48,712 bases of DNA from Nostoc sp. TCL26-01. GTDB lineage: Bacteria > Cyanobacteriota > Cyanobacteriia > Cyanobacteriales > Nostocaceae. Each line of letters starts with the position of its first letter. The first letter of the stretch is position 1. The translations under genes and the position numbers were made by a program. The stretch lies in assembly GCF_013393945.1 (NCBI RefSeq), contig NZ_CP040301.1, forward strand, positions 1 to 48,712, given 5' to 3'. This document shows positions 10,423 to 18,820 of this stretch, one piece after another. The notes beneath the pieces were generated by a model, which worked only from the letters and a program-made list of their open reading frames with translations, was not told the origin of the DNA and did not search any database.

Positions 10423-11375
10423 TGATTGAGTCAGAAAAAACCTTGAGAGAATCACACAAATTGAAGTGAAACAGACAGTAACATTAGCCACTGTCGTAGT
10501 TGAATTTTTAGAACGTCCTGGGTTGGCATTCAGTACCAAGGAGACATATTCTCTGACCTTGGGATTGTTACTGCAAGAGTATGGAAGTTGGGCCAATTGA
10601 AATTATCAGTCGTCAAACATTAGTCGAGTATTTAAATACCCTGACACATTTAAAATATACAACTCACAACAAGCATCAAGCGATACTACAAAGCCTATTT
10701 AACTTTGCCATAGAACAAGGATACATAAAATCCAACCCCATTCGGGGAATCAAACAGCGTCCACCTTCACGAGAAAAAGGTGAACATCGCACAGATGAAA
10801 TTATACGGTTCTTAACTCCATCACAGTTAGAAATACTGTATAACGCTGTAGCCGATGACCCCCGCCTTAACGCGATTGTGCATTTATTACATCACACAGG
10901 ATGTAGAATTGGTGAGCTTTTGGCACTAAATCTAGAATCGGTAGACCTCCTTAATTGGAAATTTCAAGTATTGGGAAAAGGAAATAAACAAAGGTGGTGT
11001 TTCTACAACGAAGCTACGGCGATAGCACTAAATAAATATATAAATTACGACCGACATAAACAATCACTCGCCTTATTTACAGCACAGCATCCAGTGACGA
11101 TGAAAATCAGTAGAATGAGCTACCGAACACTGCATGATTACTGGCGAGAAATTACCAATAAACACTCACTCCTTCAAGGTGTTCGTATTCATGATTTACG
11201 ACATACATTTGCCACAGAGCGCGTAGGCATAATTAGTATTGAACAACTGCGTGCATTGATGGGTCATGAAAGTATCCAAACAACTTTACGCTATCAAAAA
11301 GTTACATCACAAAAAGCAGAAGAAGCTGCACGTCTTGCCTTCAATCTGTTGACTAAAGTTGATAAATTAGACTGA
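10423..11375 (+). pseudogene. Tyrosine recombinase/integrase, frameshifted (TnpI-like)
   Basis: The intact reading frame 10581-11375 holds a full catalytic domain: Arg in HHTGCRIGELL, Lys in LGKGNKQRW, HDLRH (HxxR), His in LMGHESIQTT and Tyr in LRYQKV. The SAM-like N-terminal domain is in another frame: 10499-10600 reads FLERPGLAFSTKETYSLTLG and then YGSW before a stop. Joining SW to PIEIISR needs one base less in the GGG at about 10590-10592. Further upstream, MIESEK (ATG 10423) would join ERITQIEV only after another one-base shift in the A6 run at 10435-10440; otherwise GTG 10466 could start the protein. So there are one or two homopolymer frameshifts: either decay, sequencing error, or, less likely, programmed frameshifting. 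As the only recombinase in the Tn3 element it may have been its resolvase. Confidence 0.7.
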
Positions 11376-11552
11376 TATTCCTGGAACTATTCTCTTCAAA
11401 AATTAAAGCAAGCGAGATAGTAAGCAACCATATTTTGATGACAATTATCGCTGTTTACCACAAAGAATATAAAATACTATGGGGTTGAACAGTGAGGGAT
11501 CAACCGTTATCTAGTTATTTTGGGCATTTTGTATGTTGCAAATATCACTTGA

Positions 11553-13967
11553 ATGACCTTAATTGACCGGACTGCATATCCTAAATTCAAACAATTTCCC
11601 AGCCCGAAAGAGCTTGCAGAGCTTTATACCCCACAAAGCGCAGAAATCAAGTTTGCAAAGTCCAAAACTAAGAGCCACGAAGGATTTCTTAGTTTTATGG
11701 TCATGCTAAAATCCTTCCAACGACTTGGTTATTTTCCCCACCCCGAATTAGTACCGATTGCGGTTACCCGTCATATACGGTCGTGTTTAAAGTTACAAGA
11801 TTGGGTAAAAGCAGTCCCATCTGAACGCCAACGCTACACTTATCTTCAGGCGATTCGGGATTACCTGAAAGTCAAACAGTATGATAAAACAGGTCAAAGA
11901 TTAATAGCCGCATTAGTTGCAGAAGCTGCTGAGGTAAAAGACCATCCTGCTGATTTAATCAATGTAGCCATTGAAGAATTAGTTAAAGAACGATACGAGT
12001 TACCAGCATTTAGCACCCTTGACCGATTAATTCGCCACATTCGTTCAATGGTCAATAATCGCTTGTTTGCACTTTGTTCTGAGGGGCTTTCCATCAATGA
12101 GCAGATTTATTTAGACCAATTACTGGTGGTTACAGATAATGAGGTAGATGAAAATGCTACTCTTAATTTACTAAAATCGCCACCGAAAAGTGCCAAACTT
12201 AGTGGGATAAAACTCCTACAAAGTAAGTTTGATATTCTTATGACCTTTGGTGATGCCAAGCGACTGCTGCAAAGTATTGCCAGAACTAAAGTTAGACATT
12301 TTGCGTCCCAGGCTAGGGCTTTGGATATCTCAGAATTTCAAGATATCAATTTACCCAAACGTCGGACATTGCTGTTATGTCTATTGTACGAGGCACAGGT
12401 GAAAACCCGTGATTATCTTGTCGATATGTTCATTAAACGTATCCTCAAGATTCAAAATAATGCTAAACAGCGATTGCAGGAATTACGCGATAAACATTTA
12501 ACTGAAACATCAGAGTTATTGGCTACCTTGGGGCAAGTATTAAAAGCATCGACAAAAGCCAAAGAAACTCAGGATAATGCTGTTTTTGGAGAACAGGTGC
12601 AATCAATTTTGGATGAACATGGTGGTACAGAATTGTTGCTGCAAAAGTTGGATGAGATTGCGGCGTATAACACCAACAACCATTTACCGTTGATGTGGCG
12701 GTTTTATTCTGCCAATCGGAAAGCACTTTTTAGTTTGGTACGTTCTTTAGATATTCTCTCTACTTCTGCTGATGAATCAGTAATTAAAGCATTAAAGTTC
12801 GTGTTAGACCATGAACACAAACGTGCTAAGTATTTACCTAATGAGATTGATTTAGATTTTATTAGTAGTAACTGGCGTGCGCTAGTTGTAGAAGAAATTG
12901 ATGACACTGAGGTTTTGGTTCGTCAGCAGTTAGAAATTTGCATCTTTTCAAACCTGGCGACTGAATTTAAAACAGGAGATGCTTGTGTTGTAGGTTCAGA
13001 AAGTTATGCCGATTTCCGCGAACAATTATTGAGTCATGCTGAATGTGAACCATTGATAGAGTCATACTGTCGCTTACTTGAATTTCCTGCTAACCCGGAT
13101 GATTTTGTTAAACACCTACAGGATAAATTAACGATTGTCGCTGACGCTGTAGATAAGATTTGTGCGGTTGATAAACAATTCACTATCAATAAAGATGGAG
13201 AACCTGTACTTAAAAGAATTCCATCCCTAGCTCAAACGCATGAAGTGGAAGAATTAGAATCAAAAATTCGGGCTTTAATGCCGGAACGTAGTATCTTAGA
13301 AATCCTTTGTAATGTTGAGCATTGGTTGAACTGGACAAGGCATTTTGGTCTGTTTTCAGGAAGCGAACCCAAAATATCTGAGCCTGCTGAACGTTATATT
13401 TTTACTACGTTTAGCTATGGCTGTAATCTTGGCCCAAATCAGATGGCTCGTCATTCCCAAGGTGCAGTGACTTCTCACATGATTTCTTATACAAACCGTC
13501 GCCATATTAGTGCTGCCAAAATTGAAGCGGCAATTCGGGATATTATCAATACGTACAACCGTTTTAGTTTACCGTCTTGTTGGGGTACAGGGAAGAAGGC
13601 TGCTGCTGACGGAAGCAAGTTTGAGATATACGAGAATAATTTACACAGCGAGTATCACATCCGCTACGGTGGTTATGGTGGTATTGCTTATCACCATGTC
13701 TCTGATAAATATATTGCTTTGTTTACCCACTTTATCACCTGTGGTGTGTGGGAGGCTGTCTATATTTTGGATGGGTTGTTGAAAAATCTCTCAGATATTC
13801 AACCGGATACTTTGCACGCAGATACTCAAGGTCAATCTGGGCCTGTGTTTGCTATTTCCTACCTTCTTGGTATCAAAAGATACGGTGATTATGTGGTGAA
13901 TTTACATAATATTCCCCAACCATTGGAAGCTGCTATTAATCTTCCACCAGAAATCTTTGAAATGTAG
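11553..13967 (+). pseudogene. tnpA: Tn3-family transposase with internal deletion of the catalytic Glu region
   Basis: 804 codons against the usual ~970-1000. The N-terminal DUF4158-like region begins normally. The catalytic core has the first Asp (D686 in AAADGSKFEIYE) and the second (D757 in HADTQGQSG). After AISYLLGIK (about 767-775) the sequence jumps directly to RYGDYVVNLHNIPQPLEAAI, which in Tn3 transposases is the extreme C-terminus (compare IKRFGDYVLDL). About 160-180 residues, including the third catalytic residue (Glu895 in Tn3), are missing in frame. The protein should bind ends but not catalyse transposition. It lies between the recombinase and the right inverted repeat, on the strand expected. 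Confidence 0.85.
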
Positions 13968-13978
13968 ATATAGTAACG

Positions 13979-14026
13979 GTTTCCAGACCATCTTGCAGGT
14001 TTTTACACGTATCTCGGCTCAATACC
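13979..14026 (-). repeat. Right terminal inverted repeat of the Tn3-family element
   Basis: GTTTCCAGACCATCTTGC ... ACACGTATCTCGGCTCAATACC, inverse of 9864-9911, followed immediately by the target duplication TACTT (14027-14031). It begins 12 bp after the tnpA stop. Confidence 0.9.
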
Positions 14027-14047
14027 TACTTCCATATCACTACCCTC

Positions 14048-14455
14048 TTATTTTTGAGTTCTTCTATTCATTACCACGGCTAAGAGATCGGCAATATTTT
14101 TGGCATCCTGAAATAACCGCTCCTTTTCCTGATGTATAAAGTGTCGTCCTAACCCCTTACTCAGCATCACCTCAAATTCTCCTGTAACCAGAAAATTGCC
14201 GTCCATAATGACGTTGCTGATGTTCAAGTGTTTGTACCGTGAAAGTGTTTCGCAACATGCGTGGACAAGCGGTTTTATTTTCTCATCTACATCTTGGTAC
14301 ATGTCAGCGGCAATAGCCTCATTCAAAACAAAGTCAATGCCATAACCGCGTAATTCAAATTGGAACAAAAAAATAGATACATCATTTCCAGCTATATTTT
14401 TCAATTTCACCTTCTCTTTATGCCACCTGCCTCCTTGCTGGAGTTGGACTACCAT
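14048..14455 (-). CDS. Hypothetical protein, 135 aa
   Basis: Not recognised. The product begins MVVQLQQGGRWHKEKVKLKN and has an alternating charged/hydrophobic pattern with a helical C-terminus (HQEKERLFQDAKNIADLLAV). It has two Cys (HACCETL) but no metal or catalytic motif, and no membrane segment. The stop lies 17 bp outside the right target duplication of the Tn3-family element, so the transposon inserted just 3' of this gene without breaking it. Confidence 0.55.
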   Translation of the reverse strand: MVVQLQQGGRWHKEKVKLKNIAGNDVSIFLFQFELRGYGIDFVLNEAIAADMYQDVDEKIKPLVHACCETLSRYKHLNISNVIMDGNFLVTGEFEVMLSKGLGRHFIHQEKERLFQDAKNIADLLAVVMNRRTQK

Positions 14456-14506
14456 TATGAGATAGTTTTATGACCCTTGCAAGCTATGTTTGCAACCCTA
14501 TTTAGA

Positions 14507-14521
14507 GGTTGAGCCGAGATA
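14507..14521 (+). repeat. Isolated Tn3-type end motif
   Basis: GGTTGAGCCGAGATA shares the core TTGAGCCGAGATA with the transposon ends at 9868 and 14022, but the inner half of the repeat (GATGGTCTGG) is absent. Possibly the scar of a related element; no partner end was found close by. Confidence 0.3.
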
Positions 14522-14611
14522 GCTGCGATTTCAGAAATAGAGGCTGAAAACGAAAATAGGGCGTTCTGGGGCTGTGTTCAACGTAATTAGGATTTCGTGG
14601 AATCGCCAACT

Positions 14612-14662
14612 GAAAGAGCTTCTACCTCTGCAATATCTCATTGCAGACGTAGAAGCTCTTTC
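14612..14662. terminator. Long perfect hairpin between genes
   Basis: Arms GAAAGAGCTTCTAC and GTAGAAGCTCTTTC continue, after one C/C mismatch, into TCTGCAAT/ATTGCAGA around a 5-base loop, about 22 paired bases. It lies 16 bp past the stop of the minus-strand 108-aa gene, so a terminator is the simplest reading, though no clean U-tract follows on that strand. Confidence 0.55.
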
Positions 14663-14678
14663 TGTGCTTTTCACTCAT

Positions 14679-15005
14679 CTATGAACTTGCACCAGCTTCA
14701 GCTACAGCAGCGCCCACCTCTGCTTTTGCCTCCTTGGGCTTCTTCTCAAAAAGTTGGATTCCTGCGTCAACTACTTCAAAACCGTTTTCTGTTCGTTGAC
14801 CAAGCTTGCCAGATATAGCTCCTGCCCAGTCCCCAAACTCCGAAGCATTACTTTCAGCCTTACGCCAGCTTTTTGCATTAATCAAAGCACTGAAAACTAC
14901 ACCGTTCTGATCTGTCAGCGAGACTTCAACTTTCTTATTCGCTGCTGGTGTGGCTGTTGGTAATTCACCGCTAAATTTAATTGTGACTTCGCTTTTGACT
15001 TGCAT
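14679..15005 (-). CDS. Small protein, possibly of the cyanobacterial 'FinO-like' family
   Basis: 108 residues. It has a beta-rich N-terminal half (VTIKFSGELP, KKVEVSLTDQNG) and a C-terminal half AKSWRKAESNASEFGDWAGA then GKLGQRTENGFEVVDAGIQL, ending in a Lys/Glu/Ala tail. The pattern 'xxWxK...W.AAItGk.G....GFxL..xxxQvFEKKPK' is, from memory, that of small cyanobacterial proteins annotated as fertility-inhibition FinO-like; this assignment is tentative. ATG at 15005. A strong hairpin lies just 3'. It is separate from the HU-like gene by 104 bp and on the same strand. Confidence 0.6.
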   Translation of the reverse strand: MQVKSEVTIKFSGELPTATPAANKKVEVSLTDQNGVVFSALINAKSWRKAESNASEFGDWAGAISGKLGQRTENGFEVVDAGIQLFEKKPKEAKAEVGAAVAEAGASS

Positions 15006-15109
15006 ACCTCGCCCCCTGGCTCATCAAAGACTCAAATTCTCGCTCCTGATTTTATCAGGGTTGAAGTTGACCACTCTCTTAGCTGCATGGCAGGAATATC
15101 TACTTTAAA

Positions 15110-15367
15110 TCATACGTTTGACTTATGAGTTGATGACCAACCGAAAGCATGACGTAACCGTTGTGAGGGATTGAACTTAAAAACCCAACACTCTCTTCCT
15201 GTCCTGACATAGAAAGTACCAAAGTTTCGTAGAGAAACGCTGTCCCCCTGTTTTAGAGATTCATATATTTCTTCTATAGTGGCATCAATAATTTCTTCAA
15301 CTGTGCCACTACTTTTGCTTAAGCGTTTAGATACGCGCCGTACCAGTTCCTTTTTATCAATAGACAT
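15110..15367 (-). CDS. HU/IHF-family DNA-binding protein
   Basis: 85 residues from ATG 15367. The N-terminus MSIDKKELVRRVSKRLSKSS and SGTVEEIIDATIEEIYESLK are the helical body of HU; SVSLRNFGTFYVRTGRECWV is the beta region leading to the DNA-binding arm; the end FKFNPSQRLRHAFGWSS is a short, altered arm (normal HU has a longer R/K-rich arm with RNPxTG). The frame runs on to an upstream TTG (15388), but the ATG has AGGGA about 10 bases before it and starts at the conserved position. Nucleoid-like packaging or help with plasmid replication or recombination is inferred from the family. Confidence 0.8.
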   Translation of the reverse strand: MSIDKKELVRRVSKRLSKSSGTVEEIIDATIEEIYESLKQGDSVSLRNFGTFYVRTGRECWVFKFNPSQRLRHAFGWSSTHKSNV

Positions 15368-15962
15368 CTTGAAGAGTTCCCTAAACAATTTTAGATGTGT
15401 TTATTGAGAAATCATACTAACAGAAACTCGTTAACGCTTTTTCAAGGGTTTCAGAAATAAATCATCTCTGGTTTTAGCTCTCACTATCAGTTTTGGCAGT
15501 GAGAATTTATTGATGTCCCAATCTGACCCAATAATTCCCAACAGTTATCAGAATCTCTCATAAAAATTTTTAATAACTCCCAACGCTTCCTGATATTTCC
15601 CGAACTTTTAAATCTTCAATGCCCTTTATTGACCCTATTATCATTAAGCTAAAAATCTACCAATAACTCCCAATACTTCCCGAAAAAATCAAAGTTATCC
15701 CAAATCAAAACCAATATCTCCCAGAGAGGTTTACTGAAAAACTGCCCTAAAAACTCTCGCACAGTACGCCATCTTTGACGGAAAGTTTTTGAGTATATTT
15801 CCACACTTCCGAAGTTTAAGAACTCTTGACGAATAAGCGGCGAAGCGGAGTGGCTCTTGCGGGGGAGTGGATCTAGTTGGATTCATGAATATCTCCATGC
15901 CCGTAAGAGCCACCGCTTATTCGAGCGAAGCGCTCAAGAGTTCGTCGGGGCGCTACATTACC
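15368..15962. other. Intergenic region with CCCAA-type repeats and an imperfect long inverted repeat
   Basis: Contains no credible gene. From about 15515 to 15725 the word AATAA(C/T)TCCCAA and the related TTCCCGAA recur (15530, 15571, 15592, 15662, 15678), an iteron-like cluster without strict period. From 15820 to 15943 there is an imperfect inverted repeat (see separate entry). The region is 3' of the relaxase gene and 5' of the HU-like gene. Confidence 0.5.
15820..15943. repeat. Imperfect inverted repeat 3' of the relaxase gene
   Basis: GAACTCTTGA ... GAATAAGCGG ... TGGCTCTTGCGGG on the left pairs with CCCGTAAGAGCCACCGCTTA ... TCAAGAGTTC on the right; GCGAAGCG-type words sit in both arms. 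The 35-40 bp centre is unpaired. It could be a bidirectional terminator, a mobile cyanobacterial palindrome or part of a transfer/replication site; the sequence does not decide. Confidence 0.55.
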
Positions 15963-17699
15963 TCAACGTCTTAAACCTCTAGAACGCTGTCTAGTTTCAA
16001 CTTGCTCCCGTTCCAAGAGCGCCAAAAGCTGCTGATTCCAATCCCTTTGGTCAGGCATAACGATTTTCGCCTGTGGCAGCAACTCCTTGACAGCACGAGC
16101 CGCTTCATTCCCCAACTCATCATTATCAAAAGTCACCCCAATTCGCTTGATTGTTCTGAGAAACTCTAACGGTAAGGACTGGGGGCTATCCACTGCCAAA
16201 TACATGGTTCTCTCACTTGGTTCTCCATTGTGTATCTCCATCTCCAGTGCTGCCACTGACAGGGTATCAATGGGAGATTTACACAAAATCACTCTCTGAA
16301 TTTCATCGCTTTCATCGCTGGCTTGGACACCCAGCCGAAGATAAAACCAACAATCAGACCGTTTTGTACCTTTGGCGTAACCCATGAAGGTGTTATCTTC
16401 TCCCACTGTACCGCGCACAAATGCACCCATGACTTCCCCAGTTAGAGTACGCATCCCAAACACAACATTTTTTCGCTCGTCGGCATACAGTAATTCTGAT
16501 TCTTTCAAGGCTGACAGTAAATTGTTTGGCAGTCCTCTTTTTTTAGTTAAGTAGTTCTGTACTGAGAGCCATTGATTATCATCTGCTGCTGGGGGTGTAA
16601 ATTGGGGTCTTGGTTGTTGTTGGGCAATCTCAATTACTTCTTTCTGAGTTTTGGCTATGGCTGCCCTCATTACCCCCGATTCTCCAAATCGGTCATGTAA
16701 CCAGGAGATCGCTTTTTTGAAATCGCAGTTGTTGACGTGCATTACTAAGTCAATTGCACCGCCGCCACCTTTTTGATGACCAGGGGCAAAGTCGTAAAAT
16801 TTTGACTTATCTATATTAATGATGTGACCGTGACCCTTCCATCTATTCGGTTGGCTGTGGTCACGGTCTAATCCTAACTGCCATGCCACATCTTCTAATG
16901 CCAACTCTCGCAGTAAACTAGCCTGCTGTAACCACTGATTTTTAGAGGCTTCTAATTCTTGAATTCGCTGTTGTAATCGTTCATTCTCTTGTGAATTGGC
17001 TTTGGCTGTGCGTTCTAGTTCCTGTTTCCTGGTTTGCGCTCTATCTCGGTCGGCAGCTTTGGCTTGCATTTGCGACTGGGTGAGTTTGCTGTTTGGTTCT
17101 ATGCCGGCGTTGACAATGCTGTAAAAGTCTTTGATGTCTTGGTGTTGGGCTTTACTCCCCTTAATCCCACGCTCTAACCCTAGATGTTCTGTAGCGGCAG
17201 AGTAGGAATCTTGGAACTGCCTCATTTTCTGCCGACCGTCAAAGAAGTGTTTGGCTCTGAGTTGTCCATTGTCATCTAAGGGGACAAAGTAAGCATGAAT
17301 GTGGGGTGTGGCTTCATCTAAGTGCAGTTCTGCCCGGACAATGCGATCGCTATAATTTTCCTCTAACCATTGTTTGGATGCAGTTAGCCATGCTTGTACT
17401 TTGTCAGCTTCGTAATACCCTGCATTTGTTGGGCAGTCGGGGCGAAAGTATTCTGGTGAGGCTGTTAACAAAATCTCTACGGCATACACTGCATCAGGGC
17501 GAATCTTCCGTTTCTGTTCCCCAATCTTTTGGATTACCAGACTATCTAATGTCTCATCGGAATTTTGATTCCCAATGAACCTGATATTGTGTTTGCTTCG
17601 GTCAGCGTTGGGGGTTTCTCTTTGTCTGGCGGTGTGCGCTTCACTTCCTCCCAAACTTGACCGCTTTAATTTTTTTATTCGGGCTATAGCGTAAGCCAT
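15963..17699 (-). CDS. MobV/Pre-type relaxase fused to a CHC2-like/Toprim primase region
   Basis: 578 residues. Residues 1-200 are a Mob_Pre (MobV) relaxase: AYAIARIKKLK at the N-terminus and the metal-binding H126-LDEATPHIH motif. A Gln/Glu-rich coiled coil spans about 225-265. Residues 270-350 resemble the degenerate zinc-finger region of DnaG-like primases (DVAWQLGLDRD ... DFAPGHQKGGGGAIDLV). Residues 370-560 look like DUF3991 plus Toprim (ILCKSPIDTLSVAALE; VTFDNDELGNEAARAVKELL). Such a fusion would nick at oriT and prime the transferred strand. ATG 17699 is chosen because the homologous N-terminus begins there and AAAAGGGA precedes it; the open frame runs 40 codons further upstream. Implies mobilisation in trans by a conjugative helper. 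Confidence 0.88.
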   Translation of the reverse strand: MAYAIARIKKLKRSSLGGSEAHTARQRETPNADRSKHNIRFIGNQNSDETLDSLVIQKIGEQKRKIRPDAVYAVEILLTASPEYFRPDCPTNAGYYEADKVQAWLTASKQWLEENYSDRIVRAELHLDEATPHIHAYFVPLDDNGQLRAKHFFDGRQKMRQFQDSYSAATEHLGLERGIKGSKAQHQDIKDFYSIVNAGIEPNSKLTQSQMQAKAADRDRAQTRKQELERTAKANSQENERLQQRIQELEASKNQWLQQASLLRELALEDVAWQLGLDRDHSQPNRWKGHGHIINIDKSKFYDFAPGHQKGGGGAIDLVMHVNNCDFKKAISWLHDRFGESGVMRAAIAKTQKEVIEIAQQQPRPQFTPPAADDNQWLSVQNYLTKKRGLPNNLLSALKESELLYADERKNVVFGMRTLTGEVMGAFVRGTVGEDNTFMGYAKGTKRSDCWFYLRLGVQASDESDEIQRVILCKSPIDTLSVAALEMEIHNGEPSERTMYLAVDSPQSLPLEFLRTIKRIGVTFDNDELGNEAARAVKELLPQAKIVMPDQRDWNQQLLALLEREQVETRQRSRGLRR

Positions 17700-17804
17700 G
17701 CTATCCCTTTTTGTTGTGAAAAACTTCTCGCCGTCGCAGACCCCACGAGCCTTTTTGTCTCGACCGCAGGGAGAGATGGCGCAAGCCACCCGTAGGGCAA
17801 AAAG

Positions 17805-17819
17805 GTGTAGTGGGTACAC
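17805..17819. other. Candidate MobV-type oriT hairpin
   Basis: GTGTA-GTGGG-TACAC lies 106 bp upstream of the relaxase start, preceded by AAAAAG. MobV origins (pMV158 type) have a small stem such as GTATA/TATAC with the nick in TAGTGTG/TTA; here TAGTGGG/TAC has the same layout on the plus strand. The opposite strand (CTAGTG-TACC-CACTAC) also folds, so the nicked strand is uncertain. Confidence 0.4.
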
Positions 17820-17889
17820 TAGTCTATGTTACTTGATGTTTGAGCCTTTTGTAGTAGATTGTCTCACAACACCCTACTCGAAATTTCTC

Positions 17890-18140
17890 ACTCAACTCTT
17901 GCCAAAATATTCTACTTTTTTGGCATTGTATGTCAATTTTTTCTATGATTTTGACAATGAGTGTCATAATTATGGTATTTTTTGACATGGGTGAGCTTTT
18001 TTGAGAAATGCCTTCAATAAGGCTTTTTTGGCTTGTCAAAAATTTACCTAGTTTTTGACATGGTTTGCCAATTTATTTCAATGTTTTGACTGTCATTGCC
18101 ACAATTTTACTATTTTTTTGACAACGACTGTTTCAACTCT
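17890..18140 (+). repeat. 31-bp iteron array, candidate plasmid origin
   Basis: Directly repeated units start near 17890, 17921, 17952, 17983, (18030, irregular), 18056, 18087 and 18119; spacing is 31, 31, 31, then a disturbed unit, then 31 and 32. The consensus is TGACA(N6)TTGCCA followed by an A/T-rich tail like AATTTTACTATTTTT, and several units contain TGACA/TGTCA half palindromes. A strict helical-turn spacing in a very A/T-rich gene-free stretch between the relaxase and primase regions is what iteron origins look like; function is inferred. Confidence 0.65.
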
Positions 18141-18336
18141 GTTTTTCTTTCAAAACCCGTTGTGTTGCTTTTTTCTCTCAAATCTATACCAGTTAATGAT
18201 TTTAGCGATTTTTGCTCACTTTTTTTCATCCGCCCGTTTTTCACCGATTTTTACTCATTTCCCAAAAACCTTATTAGGAATAGATGAGAATGAAAACTTC
18301 TAAAAGGCTACAATCCTATCGACTAACCGTACTTTT

Positions 18337-18681
18337 ATGAGTGAGCCAGAATCTGTTGATTTTTTCTTTCGCTATCGTCCTGCTGCTGATAGCCCTGATG
18401 GTGTTTTACTCCGCTATCTGCTCAGTTTTAATTCGACTCAACGCAAGCAGATGATTTTAAAGGCTCTCCGGGCTTTTTATCTGGTGGCTGCTTACGGTGA
18501 TTTGGGTGAGTTTCAAGAGTTCTCTGATGTTGAGGAATTGGTGGCACTCCTCAAACAGACTTATGGTGAGGGTGCTTTTGGTTCTCTTGACCATTCTTTG
18601 AGTCTCACTATTGATATTGGTGTTTGTTATTCTGGTGTTTCTACTGTGGTTGATGAAGTTGAGGATGATGATTGGCGGTAA
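18337..18681 (+). CDS. Hypothetical acidic protein, 114 aa
   Basis: Not recognised. Helical, acidic protein (ends VVDEVEDDDWR) with a central TQRKQMILKALRAFYLVAAY helix and a Phe/Glu-rich middle. No metal-binding or catalytic motif. It reads away from the iteron array and begins ~200 bp downstream of the last iteron, the place of plasmid copy-control or maintenance genes, but no such function can be shown. A heptamer tandem repeat begins directly at its stop codon. Confidence 0.6.
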   Translation: MSEPESVDFFFRYRPAADSPDGVLLRYLLSFNSTQRKQMILKALRAFYLVAAYGDLGEFQEFSDVEELVALLKQTYGEGAFGSLDHSLSLTIDIGVCYSGVSTVVDEVEDDDWR

Positions 18682-18683
18682 AT

Positions 18684-18718
18684 CAGTTATCAGTTATCAG
18701 TTATCAGTTATCAGTTAT
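18684..18718 (+). repeat. Heptamer short tandem repeat (CAGTTAT)5
   Basis: Five perfect copies of CAGTTAT directly after the stop of the 114-aa gene. Heptanucleotide STRRs of this kind are characteristic of Nostoc/Anabaena-type genomes. Confidence 0.9.
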
Positions 18719-18820
18719 CAAGGCATCGGGTTTGGTGTGGAGAATGCACCAACGCCTGACACCACTTGGTGTGGTGTTTCGCCAGGGATAAATAGATCAC
18801 TGTTTACTGTTTACTGTTTA

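Larger units (their letters stand above)
9864..14026 (+). mobile_element. Tn3-family transposon, 4163 bp, with TIRs and 5-bp TSD
   Basis: Both ends carry a ~48-bp terminal inverted repeat: 9864-9911 begins GGTATTGAGCCGAGATACG and ends with AAGATGGTCTGGAAAC; 13979-14026 is its inverse with about five mismatches in the middle. The bases just outside are TACTT on both sides (9859-9863 and 14027-14031), the 5-bp duplication typical of Tn3-family insertion. The cargo is an HTH/zinc-ribbon gene (minus), a tyrosine recombinase (plus, frameshifted) and tnpA (plus, internally deleted). A tyrosine recombinase in a Tn3 element recalls the TnpI class (Tn4430) that resolves cointegrates; that role is inferred. 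The element is probably no longer autonomous. Confidence 0.9.

Noticed and set aside
13957..14139. Small frame overlapping the right end of the Tn3-type element
   Set aside because: It reads through the inverted repeat and has no protein-like features.
17890..18140. Regular repeats that might be a CRISPR array
   Set aside because: Units are degenerate, about 31 bp with no unique spacers between identical repeats, and A/T tails are part of the unit. They fit iterons, not CRISPR.
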